DNA of 47,050 bases, from assembly GCA_020725625.1 (NCBI GenBank), contig DYET01000124.1, forward strand, positions 1-47,050. The letters run 5' to 3'. The position numbers and the translations under genes are program-made. Every line of letters begins with the position of its first letter. Position 1 is the stretch's first letter. Shown one piece after another: positions 40,801 through 47,050 of the stretch. A model generated the notes under the pieces. That model saw only the letters and a program-made list of their open reading frames with translations. It made no database searches and was not told where the DNA came from. This stretch comes from Desulfovirgula sp. (GTDB lineage: Bacteria > Bacillota > Desulfotomaculia > Desulfotomaculales > Desulfocucumaceae).

Positions 40801-41807
40801 AAATAGCAGTGGATGCCATGGGGGGGGATTACGCGCCCCGGGAAGTGGTAATGGGTGCGCTGGAGGCCGCCAGGGATGGCATTGAAGTGATCCTGGTGGG
40901 TGACCGGGAGAAGATTCTGAATGAACTGGGAAAAGAACACCGGGACCGGCTGGAGGTGGTACATACCACCGAGGCCATCGCCATGGGCGAACAGCCGGCG
41001 GTGGCCGTGCGCCGCAAGAAGGATTCCTCCATAGTCAGGTCGATTCAGCTGTTGAGGGACGGCTACGCCAGCGCTTTTGTGTCTGCCGGCAGCACCGGGG
41101 CAGTCATGGCCGCCTCGCTGCTGGGACTGGGCAGGGTAAGGGGCATTGACCGCCCGGCCATAGCCAGTGTGCTTCCCAGCCGAAAGGGGGGGACGGTCCT
41201 GCTGGACGCCGGTGCGAATGTCGACTGCAAGCCCAGAAACTTGCTCCAGTTTGGGATAATGGGATATCTGTACGCCGAGAAGATCCTGGGCATCAAGAAT
41301 CCGCGGGTGGGCCTCCTGAACGTCGGGGAGGAGGACAACAAGGGGAATGAAATAACCCTGGAGGCTTTTCCCCTGCTGAAGGAGGCCGGTATAAACTTCA
41401 TCGGCAACGTCGAGGGCAGGGACCTTTTCAGCGGTACAGTCAACGTGGTGGTTTGCGACGGATTCGTGGGCAACGTGGTGCTCAAGGCCGGAGAGGGCCT
41501 GGCCATGGCGCTCATGCACATGATGAAGGAAGAACTGGCCCGGAACTGGCTGTCCAAGATGGGAACCGCGCTGACGCTTCCCGCCCTGAAGGAGATCCGG
41601 AGAAGGGTAGATTACGCAGAGTACGGGGGCGCTCCCCTGCTGGGCGTCAACGGCGTGGTGATAGTGTGTCACGGCAGCTCTACGGCCCTGGCCATCAAAA
41701 ACGCCGTAAAGGCGGCCGCGGAGGCGGTTTCATGCGGGCTGGTAGGATCCATCAGGGAAAATATAGAAAGCAGACTGTTTAAAAAGGTGGAATGTAATGA
41801 TGCCTGA
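40797..41807 (+). CDS. plsX: Phosphate acyltransferase PlsX
   Basis: The 336-aa protein starts MKIAVDAMGGDYAPREVV, with SAGSTGAVMAAS, RPAIASVLP, GANVDCKP, LLNVGEEDNKG and VVCDGFVGNVVLK, all standard for PlsX. It makes acyl-phosphate from acyl-ACP for phospholipid synthesis. I take the TTG at 40797: AGGAGG at 40781-40786 is 10 nt away and its TTGA overlaps the fapR stop. A TTG at 40788 is only 1 nt from the site. Length fits the family. Confidence 0.95.
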   Translation: MKIAVDAMGGDYAPREVVMGALEAARDGIEVILVGDREKILNELGKEHRDRLEVVHTTEAIAMGEQPAVAVRRKKDSSIVRSIQLLRDGYASAFVSAGSTGAVMAASLLGLGRVRGIDRPAIASVLPSRKGGTVLLDAGANVDCKPRNLLQFGIMGYLYAEKILGIKNPRVGLLNVGEEDNKGNEITLEAFPLLKEAGINFIGNVEGRDLFSGTVNVVVCDGFVGNVVLKAGEGLAMALMHMMKEELARNWLSKMGTALTLPALKEIRRRVDYAEYGGAPLLGVNGVVIVCHGSSTALAIKNAVKAAAEAVSCGLVGSIRENIESRLFKKVECNDA

Positions 41808-42816
41808 ATCCGGGACCAGGGCCGGCATAATTGGAATGGGATCGTACGTGCCAGAAAGGGTATTGACGAACAGGGAACTGGAAGCTATGGTCAACACCAC
41901 CGACCAATGGATCGTGGAAAGGAGCGGGATCAGAGAAAGAAGGATAGCCGCTCCCGGGCAGGCCACTTCGGACTTGGCTCTGGAAGCGGCCAGAAAGGCG
42001 CTGGAAGACGCCGGAATCGGTCCTGAAGAAGTCGATTTGATAATCGTGGCCACCAATACCCCGGACAGTCTCTTACCGGCGGTGGCCTGCATCGTTCAGG
42101 ACAACCTGGGAACACCCAGGGCCGGAGCCTTTGACTTGCTGGCCGGGTGCACGGGGTTTATCTATTCCCTCTCGGTGGCCGCCCAGTTCGTAAGGGTTGG
42201 AATGTACAGGCACGTGCTGGTTGTCGGGGCCGAGACCCTCTCCAGGATATTGGACTGGGAGGACAGGAACACTTGCGTTCTGTTCGGGGACGGCGCGGGG
42301 GCAGCGGTGGTGGGGCCGGTGCCCGAAGGCTACGGGCTGATCCACACCAAGCTGGGATCCGACGGGTCGGGGGGACCTCTTTTGTACATTCCGGCCGGGG
42401 GCTCCAGGATTCCGCCCAGCAGGGAAACGGTGGAAGGCCGGCTGCACTTCGTGCGCATGAACGGGCGGGAGGTGTTCAGGTTCGCCGTCCGGGCGTGCGG
42501 GGACGGGTCTCTGGAGGCCCTGGAGGAGGCCGGACTTTCAGTTGACGATGTTGATTTTCTGGTTCCCCACCAGGCCAATATCAGGATTATCGAGGCGGCC
42601 GCCAGGAGACTGAATCTGTCAATGGACAGGGTCCTGGTAAACGTGGACCGCTACGGCAACACCTCCACGGCCTCGATACCAATGGCCCTGGAGGAGGCCG
42701 TTAACCAGGAAAGAATCAGGGACGGGGACAATATCGTCATGGCCGGCTTCGGTGCCGGGCTGACCTGGGCGGTGGCCATAATGCGCTGGTATAACTATCG
42801 AAAGAAGTCCGGGTAA
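41797..42816 (+). CDS. fabH: 3-oxoacyl-ACP synthase III
   Basis: The 339-aa protein shows catalytic Cys118 in LLAGCTGFIYS, His in VPHQANIRIIEAA and Asn in YGNTSTASIP. It condenses acetyl-CoA or a branched primer with malonyl-ACP to start fatty acid synthesis. ATG 41797 (or the adjacent ATG 41800) follows AAAAAGGTGG, and the gene overlaps plsX by 11 bp. Primer specificity cannot be read off. Confidence 0.96.
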   Translation: MMPESGTRAGIIGMGSYVPERVLTNRELEAMVNTTDQWIVERSGIRERRIAAPGQATSDLALEAARKALEDAGIGPEEVDLIIVATNTPDSLLPAVACIVQDNLGTPRAGAFDLLAGCTGFIYSLSVAAQFVRVGMYRHVLVVGAETLSRILDWEDRNTCVLFGDGAGAAVVGPVPEGYGLIHTKLGSDGSGGPLLYIPAGGSRIPPSRETVEGRLHFVRMNGREVFRFAVRACGDGSLEALEEAGLSVDDVDFLVPHQANIRIIEAAARRLNLSMDRVLVNVDRYGNTSTASIPMALEEAVNQERIRDGDNIVMAGFGAGLTWAVAIMRWYNYRKKSG

Positions 42817-42900
42817 GGAGGCGTAAATTTTATTATAAGCTGCATTAGCTGCATTGCGACAGGTGGGCCGAATTGCGGCTTTTGACGGCCGTCAAGGCGG

Positions 42901-42908
42901 AAAGGAGG
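42901..42908 (+). promoter_or_regulatory. Ribosome binding site of fabK that decides a non-ATG start
   Basis: AAAGGAGG lies 10 nt before ATT 42919. No ATG, GTG or TTG lies in the fabK frame between the upstream in-frame TGA and the Met of GGMAW at 42979, so this site must serve an unusual start. Confidence 0.6.
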
Positions 42909-42918
42909 TTTCCTAGCT

Positions 42919-43869
42919 ATTATACATACCATTCTCTGCGATCTTCTCAAAATCAAGTATCCCGTCCTGCAGGGAGGGATGGCCTGGGTGTCGACGGCGG
43001 AGCTGGCCGCCGCGGTAAGCGAGGCGGGCGGGCTGGGAATCATCGGGTCCGGCCAGGCCCCGGGGCAGTGGGTGAGGGACCAGGTGAGAAAGGCAAAGCA
43101 GTTGACCGATAAGCCCTTTGGGGTCAACGTGATGCTGTTGTCTCCCTTCGTGGATGAAGTAATGGAGATAATCAGGGAAGAAAAGGTGGCGGTGGTCACC
43201 ACCGGGGCCGGTAACCCGGGGAAGTACGTCCCTTCGCTGCAGGCGGCGGGGATCAGGGTAATCCCGGTGGTGGCTTCTGTGGCACTGGCCAGGAGGCTGG
43301 TCCGGTCCGGTGTGGATGCTCTGATTGCCGAAGGGACGGAAAGCGGGGGGCATGTCGGGGAACTGACCACCATGGTCCTGGTGCCGCAGATCGTCGATGC
43401 CGTCGATGTGCCGGTTATTGCCGCCGGGGGCATATATGACGGCAGGGGCTTTGCCGCCGCCATGGCCCTGGGGGCTGCGGGGGTGCAGATGGGCACCCGG
43501 TTTATGTGCGCCAGGGAGTGCACAATCCATGAAAAGGTCAAGGAAATGGTAATCAGGTCCAAGGACCGGGACACCGTGGTGACCGGCAGGAGCACCGGCC
43601 ACCCGGTGAGGGTACTGTACAACAAGCTGGCCAGGAAATTTCTTGAAGCGGAAGAAAAGTGCATGTCTCCGGAAGAAATCCTGAAAATAGGGGTGGGCAG
43701 CCTGAAGGCGGCAATGGTGGACGGTGACGTGGAGATGGGTTCGGTCATGGCCGGCCAGGTGTCCGCCATGGTCAACAAAATTCAGCCAGCCGGGGAAATC
43801 ATCAATGAGGTCCTGACCGAAGCCAGGGAGACAATGGCCGGGCTGGGCAGGATGGCGGGTGGGCGTTAA
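42919..43869 (+). CDS. fabK: Enoyl-ACP reductase II (FabK), apparent ATT start
   Basis: The frame encodes a FMN-dependent nitropropane-dioxygenase-like barrel with GGMAWVSTAELAAAVSEAGGLGIIG, GVNVML, the catalytic His in AEGTESGGHVGE, IAAGGIYDGRG and ALGAAGVQMGTRF. FabK reduces enoyl-ACP with NAD(P)H in organisms lacking FabI. The ATG at 42979 is the internal Met of the QGGMAW motif; the preceding codons encode IHTILCDLLKIKYPVLQGG, which align with the standard FabK N-terminus (MIKTxxCxLLGIKYPIIQGG). The Met position is an ATT at 42919, 10 nt after AAAGGAGG. The resulting 316 aa match the usual length. The stop (TAATG) overlaps the fabD start by 1 nt. A sequencing error is the alternative to a true ATT start. 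Confidence 0.88.
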   Translation: MIHTILCDLLKIKYPVLQGGMAWVSTAELAAAVSEAGGLGIIGSGQAPGQWVRDQVRKAKQLTDKPFGVNVMLLSPFVDEVMEIIREEKVAVVTTGAGNPGKYVPSLQAAGIRVIPVVASVALARRLVRSGVDALIAEGTESGGHVGELTTMVLVPQIVDAVDVPVIAAGGIYDGRGFAAAMALGAAGVQMGTRFMCARECTIHEKVKEMVIRSKDRDTVVTGRSTGHPVRVLYNKLARKFLEAEEKCMSPEEILKIGVGSLKAAMVDGDVEMGSVMAGQVSAMVNKIQPAGEIINEVLTEARETMAGLGRMAGGR

Positions 43870-44810
43870 TGGAAAGGACAGCCTTCGTATTTCCGGGCCA
43901 GGGGTCCCAGCAGGTGGGAATGGGCCGGGAAATGTACGAAAAATACCGCGCGGCCAGGGAAGTCTTTGAGCGGGCCGCCGGGGCCCTGGGTACGGATATG
44001 GCCTCCCTCTGCTTCGAGGGGCCGGAGGAGGAGCTGAGGAAGACCGTGAACGCCCAGCCGGCCATTCTTACGGTGAGCGTGGCCTGCCTGGCCGTTCTTG
44101 AGGAACGGGGCTTGAGGCCCGACGTGGTGGCCGGGCACAGCCTGGGTGAATATTCGGCCCTGGTGGCCGCAGGGTCGGTGAATTTTGAAGATGCCGTAAG
44201 GCTGGTCAGGCTCCGGGGGATGTACATGCAGGAAGCCGTACCCCTGGGGACGGGCGGCATGGTGGCCGTCATGGGCCTAGATGCCGAAAGGGTTTCGAAA
44301 TTGTGCGCGGGCATTGCCGGACCCGGGGGCGTGGTGGAAGCCGTCAATCTAAACTGTCCGGGCCAGGTGGTCATTGCCGGCGACAACGGGTCCCTGGCCA
44401 GGGCGGTGGATTTGCTGAAGGAAAAGGGGGCCCGAAGGTGCATACCCCTTCCGGTCAGCGCACCGTTTCACTCATCCCTGATGAAGCCGGCCGGGGAGAG
44501 GCTGGCGGCGGACCTGGCCGCCGTTGAGATGAGGGATCCGGCCGTACCGGTGGTGTCCAATGTGACCGCCGGCTACCACGGAACCGGCGAGGAAATCAAA
44601 CGGTTGCTGGTCAGGCAGGTGTACAGCCCGGTGCACTGGGAAGAGGGCGTCCGGCTGATGATCCGGGACCGGGTGGGGCTGTTCGTGGAGGTTGGTCCTG
44701 GGAGGGTGCTTTCGGGCCTGATCAGGAAGATAGACGCCAACGTGAAAATCCTTAACGTCGAGGACTGCGATTCCTTGGAAAAAGTCCTTGCCAGCTTGCA
44801 GGGGGGTTAG
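43869..44810 (+). CDS. fabD: Malonyl-CoA:ACP transacylase
   Basis: The 313-aa protein has FPGQGSQQVGMG, the nucleophile Ser in GHSLGEYSALVAAG, the later His in VSAPFHSSLM and VEVGPGRVLSG. It loads malonyl groups onto ACP. ATG 43869 overlaps the fabK stop; GGCGGGTGGG serves as ribosome site. Confidence 0.97.
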   Translation: MERTAFVFPGQGSQQVGMGREMYEKYRAAREVFERAAGALGTDMASLCFEGPEEELRKTVNAQPAILTVSVACLAVLEERGLRPDVVAGHSLGEYSALVAAGSVNFEDAVRLVRLRGMYMQEAVPLGTGGMVAVMGLDAERVSKLCAGIAGPGGVVEAVNLNCPGQVVIAGDNGSLARAVDLLKEKGARRCIPLPVSAPFHSSLMKPAGERLAADLAAVEMRDPAVPVVSNVTAGYHGTGEEIKRLLVRQVYSPVHWEEGVRLMIRDRVGLFVEVGPGRVLSGLIRKIDANVKILNVEDCDSLEKVLASLQGG

Positions 44811-44815
44811 CTAAA

Positions 44816-45559
44816 ATGTATCTTAGTGGCAGGGCCGCCATAGTAACCGGCTCTTCCCGCGGCATCGGGCGCTCAATCGCCCTGGCCATGGCCCGGGAGG
44901 GGGCTGATGTACTGGTCAATTATACCGGCCGTGAGGCTGAGGCCAATTTGGTGGCGGATGAAATCAAGGCCGTGGGCCGGCGTGCGGTTGTTTTCCGCGC
45001 CGATGTGTCACGCCCCGATGAGGCCGGCCGGATGGTGGCTGCTGCAGTGGAAAGCTTCGGCCGGCTGGACATTCTCGTAAACAATGCCGGAATAACAAGG
45101 GATAACCTGATTCCAAGAATCCGGGAGGAGGACTGGGACGCGGTACTGTCCGTCAATCTCAAGGGGGCCTTCAACTGCATCAAGGCCGCCGTCCGGCCGA
45201 TGCTGAAGGCAAGGTGGGGGCGGATAATCAACATTACCTCGGTGGTGGGGATTACGGGCAACCCCGGGCAGGCCAATTACGCAGCCAGCAAGGCCGGGTT
45301 GATCGGCATGACCAAATCGGCGGCCAGGGAGTTCGGGTCCCGCAATATAACGGTAAACGCCGTGGCCCCGGGCTTCATAGTCACAGAAATGACAGGCGGC
45401 CTGCCGGAAGAGACGAAAAGCAGGATGCTGTCCGAAATACCACTGGGAAGGCTGGGCACGCCCGACGACATTGCCCCGGTGGTGGTGTTTCTGGCCGGTG
45501 AAGCCGCCGCATACATAACTGGACAGGTTATCATGGTTGACGGCGGAATGGCCATGTAA
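44816..45559 (+). CDS. fabG: 3-oxoacyl-ACP reductase
   Basis: The 247-aa SDR shows the cofactor motif TGSSRGIGRSIA, NNAGITRDNL, and the Ser-Tyr-Lys triad in INITSVVGITGNPGQANYAASKAG, with the C-terminal GQVIMVDGGMAM. It reduces beta-ketoacyl-ACP with NADPH. ATG 44816 follows a GGGGGG-rich site 6 nt from the fabD stop. Confidence 0.97.
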   Translation: MYLSGRAAIVTGSSRGIGRSIALAMAREGADVLVNYTGREAEANLVADEIKAVGRRAVVFRADVSRPDEAGRMVAAAVESFGRLDILVNNAGITRDNLIPRIREEDWDAVLSVNLKGAFNCIKAAVRPMLKARWGRIINITSVVGITGNPGQANYAASKAGLIGMTKSAAREFGSRNITVNAVAPGFIVTEMTGGLPEETKSRMLSEIPLGRLGTPDDIAPVVVFLAGEAAAYITGQVIMVDGGMAM

Positions 45560-45580
45560 GTTTGGGAAGGGGGTGAAATC

Positions 45581-45811
45581 GTGGCCATATTTGAAAAGGT
45601 CAGGGCAATAATATCCGAGCAGCTAGGCGTCGACGAAAATGACATCACCATGGAGTCATCGTTCATTGAGGACCTGGGCGCGGACTCGCTGGACATAGTT
45701 GAACTGGTAATGGCCCTGGAGGAAGAATTTGATATAGTCATCCCGGATGAGGATGCTGAGAAGATCCGGACTGTCGGCGAGGCAATTAAATATATTCAGG
45801 AACACCAGTGA
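45581..45811 (+). CDS. acpP: Acyl carrier protein
   Basis: The 76-aa acidic protein has the phosphopantetheine Ser36 in [20 protein letters not shown]. It carries acyl chains in the fatty-acid cycle. GTG 45581 follows AAGGGGGTG. A terminator follows the stop. Confidence 0.97.
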   Translation: MAIFEKVRAIISEQLGVDENDITMESSFIEDLGADSLDIVELVMALEEEFDIVIPDEDAEKIRTVGEAIKYIQEHQ

Positions 45812-45822
45812 ACTTTCGTCGG

Positions 45823-45849
45823 GTCCCGCGCCAGAAGCGGGACTTTTTT
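45823..45849 (+). terminator. Intrinsic terminator between acpP and fabF
   Basis: GTCCCGC (45823-45829) pairs with GCGGGAC (45837-45843) over a 7-nt loop, followed by six T (45844-45849). It is 12 nt past the acpP stop and before the fabF ribosome site, so fabF would be reached only by read-through. Confidence 0.85.
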
Positions 45850-45875
45850 AAAAGGCTGTCGGTGGAGGTGTTTTT

Positions 45876-47050
45876 TTGGGATCCAGAGTTGTGGTTACCG
45901 GCATGAGTGTTGTTTCGCCTCTGGGAATAGGCCTTGAGACATTTTGGTCGAACTTGGTGGCGGGCAAATCAGGCGTGGGCCCAATAACCAAATTTGAAAC
46001 CGAAGGCTACAGCACCAGGATCGGGGCCGAAGTAAAGGGCTTCGTTCCCGAGAATTACATGGACAGGAAGGAAGCCCGGCGCATGGACCGCTTCACCCAG
46101 TTCGCCATAGCCGCTACCAAACTGGCCCTGGAGGACGCCGCCCTGGATATAAATTCCCTGGACCGGGACCGGGTTGGAGTGGTTCTGGGGTCTGGCATAG
46201 GCGGCATAGAAACTTTGGAAGAACAGCACAAGGTTCTCTTGGGCAAGGGCCCGGGAAGGGTAAGCCCTTTTTTCATCCCAATGATGATTGCCAATATGGG
46301 GTCGGCCCAGATTGCCATAACGTACGGGTTCAGGGGCTGCAACCTGATTACCACCAGCGCCTGCGCCTCCAGCAACAACGCCATAGGGGACTCGTACCGC
46401 CTGCTGCAGCGCGGCCAGGCGGATGTCGTGATCACCGGCGGAATGGAGGCTCCTATCACCCCCCTGGCCGTGGCCGGCTTCTGCTCCATGAAGGCCATGT
46501 CGACCAGGAATGAGGACCCCGAAGGGGCCAGCCGGCCCTTTGACGCCGAGAGGGACGGCTTTGTGATTGGGGAGGGCGCCGGCTTTCTGATTTTGGAAAA
46601 CCTTGAACACGCCAAGATCCGGGGTGCCCGGATATACGGCGAGGTGGTTGGATACGGCAGCAATTGCGACGCCTACCATATAACCGCCCCCGACCCCGAG
46701 GGCAGGGGGGCGGCCGTCTCGATGAAACTGGCCCTGGATGACGCCGGACTGGCTCCGGAGGAAGTAGACTACATCAACGCCCACGGCACCGGCACCCCGC
46801 TGGGGGACAGGCTTGAGACCCTGGCCATTAAAAAGGTGTTCGGCCCGCACGCGTACAAAATGGCGGTGGGGTCGACCAAATCCATGACCGGCCACCTGCT
46901 GGGGGCTGCCGGAGGGCTGGAGGCCGTGGTATGCCTGCTGGCCATTGAAAGGGGAATTCTTCCTCCCACCATAAACCTGCACAATCAAGACCCGGAGTGC
47001 GACCTGGATTATGTGCCCAACCAGGCGAGAAAGGCCGATGACAATGTCGC
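45876..47050 (+). CDS. fabF: 3-oxoacyl-ACP synthase II, 3' truncated by window edge
   Basis: The frame is open from TTG 45876 to the edge (about 391 codons of roughly 410-415). It carries MGSRVVVTGMSVVSPLG, catalytic Cys163 in TTSACASS, and the two His in YINAHGTGTPLGD and STKSMTGHLLGAAGG. It elongates acyl-ACP with malonyl-ACP. GGAGGTG at 45864-45870 precedes a T-rich spacer and the TTG; no ATG fits. It is the last fatty-acid gene visible. Confidence 0.96.
   Translation, partial: MGSRVVVTGMSVVSPLGIGLETFWSNLVAGKSGVGPITKFETEGYSTRIGAEVKGFVPENYMDRKEARRMDRFTQFAIAATKLALEDAALDINSLDRDRVGVVLGSGIGGIETLEEQHKVLLGKGPGRVSPFFIPMMIANMGSAQIAITYGFRGCNLITTSACASSNNAIGDSYRLLQRGQADVVITGGMEAPITPLAVAGFCSMKAMSTRNEDPEGASRPFDAERDGFVIGEGAGFLILENLEHAKIRGARIYGEVVGYGSNCDAYHITAPDPEGRGAAVSMKLALDDAGLAPEEVDYINAHGTGTPLGDRLETLAIKKVFGPHAYKMAVGSTKSMTGHLLGAAGGLEAVVCLLAIERGILPPTINLHNQDPECDLDYVPNQARKADDNV

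Noticed and set aside
40551-41672. 373-codon minus-strand frame opposite fapR/plsX
   Set aside because: Antisense to two well-supported genes; no motif or ribosome site.
42979-42981. ATG as the start of fabK
   Set aside because: It is the internal Met of QGGMAW. The conserved 20 residues before it are encoded upstream and a ribosome site lies before ATT 42919, not before this ATG.
45969-46988. 339-codon minus-strand frame opposite fabF
   Set aside because: Shadow of the fabF frame, which has the full catalytic triad.
1-47050. CRISPR arrays, tRNA/rRNA genes, insertion sequences, phage genes
   Set aside because: No regularly spaced repeats, no rRNA or tRNA cores, and no transposase or integrase frames were found on either strand.

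Overview
The window looks like chromosome of a spore-forming, fairly GC-rich anaerobic member of the Clostridia. A Desulfotomaculum/Pelotomaculum-type Peptococcaceae is my best guess. The grounds are SpoVT, YlbJ, a sporulation-type multi-PAS histidine kinase, AdhE, the FapR-PlsX-FabH-FabK-FabD-FabG-ACP-FabF order with FabK as enoyl-ACP reductase, and strong AGGAGG ribosome binding sites with many GTG/TTG starts. There are no rRNA or tRNA genes, CRISPR arrays, insertion sequences or phage genes.

Layout. 1-8.3 kb is a mixed housekeeping edge: a truncated branched-chain amino acid (LivJ-type) binding lipoprotein, three small or very small proteins on the minus strand (54, 45 and 72 aa), a secreted beta-propeller protein, a HAD-family nucleotidase-like protein, bifunctional AdhE, and SpoVT.

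8.7-32.4 kb is one long same-strand block of 19 genes that I read as an exopolysaccharide assembly locus. It opens with a PelF-like GT4 glycosyltransferase carrying a TPR tail, two DivIVA-like coiled-coil proteins (one fused to a PRC-barrel), a divergent PelG-like membrane transporter, and two large paralogous GT-C-like membrane proteins flanking a 73-aa membrane protein. It continues with a UDP-GlcNAc-type 6-dehydrogenase, a B12-type radical SAM enzyme, two GT2 glycosyltransferases, two polysaccharide deacetylases, a UPF0104-type membrane protein, an ATP-grasp enzyme, a MurJ-type flippase and a DUF2304 protein. It ends with an HD-GYP protein and a GH114 (PelA-hydrolase-like) protein. PelF + PelG + GH114 + deacetylase + c-di-GMP-linked HD-GYP resembles the Pel system, but the usual PelD and PelE are not recognisable. 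The DivIVA-like pair and the paralogous GT-C-like pair are additions I do not know from described Pel loci. This is the most likely undescribed system in the window. An abrupt base-composition change near 24.9 kb suggests the locus is mosaic.

32.4-39.0 kb holds a LysR regulator with a class III CoA-transferase, an orphan sporulation-type kinase behind a possible SigH promoter, and, on the minus strand, a cyclase/kynurenine-formamidase-like enzyme and YlbJ.

39.1-47.05 kb is the conserved ylbN(DUF177)-rpmF unit followed by the fatty-acid operon. That operon is headed by a sigma-A promoter with a perfect FapR box immediately downstream of the -10. fabK appears to start at a non-canonical ATT codon, and a clear intrinsic terminator separates acpP from fabF, which runs off the window.
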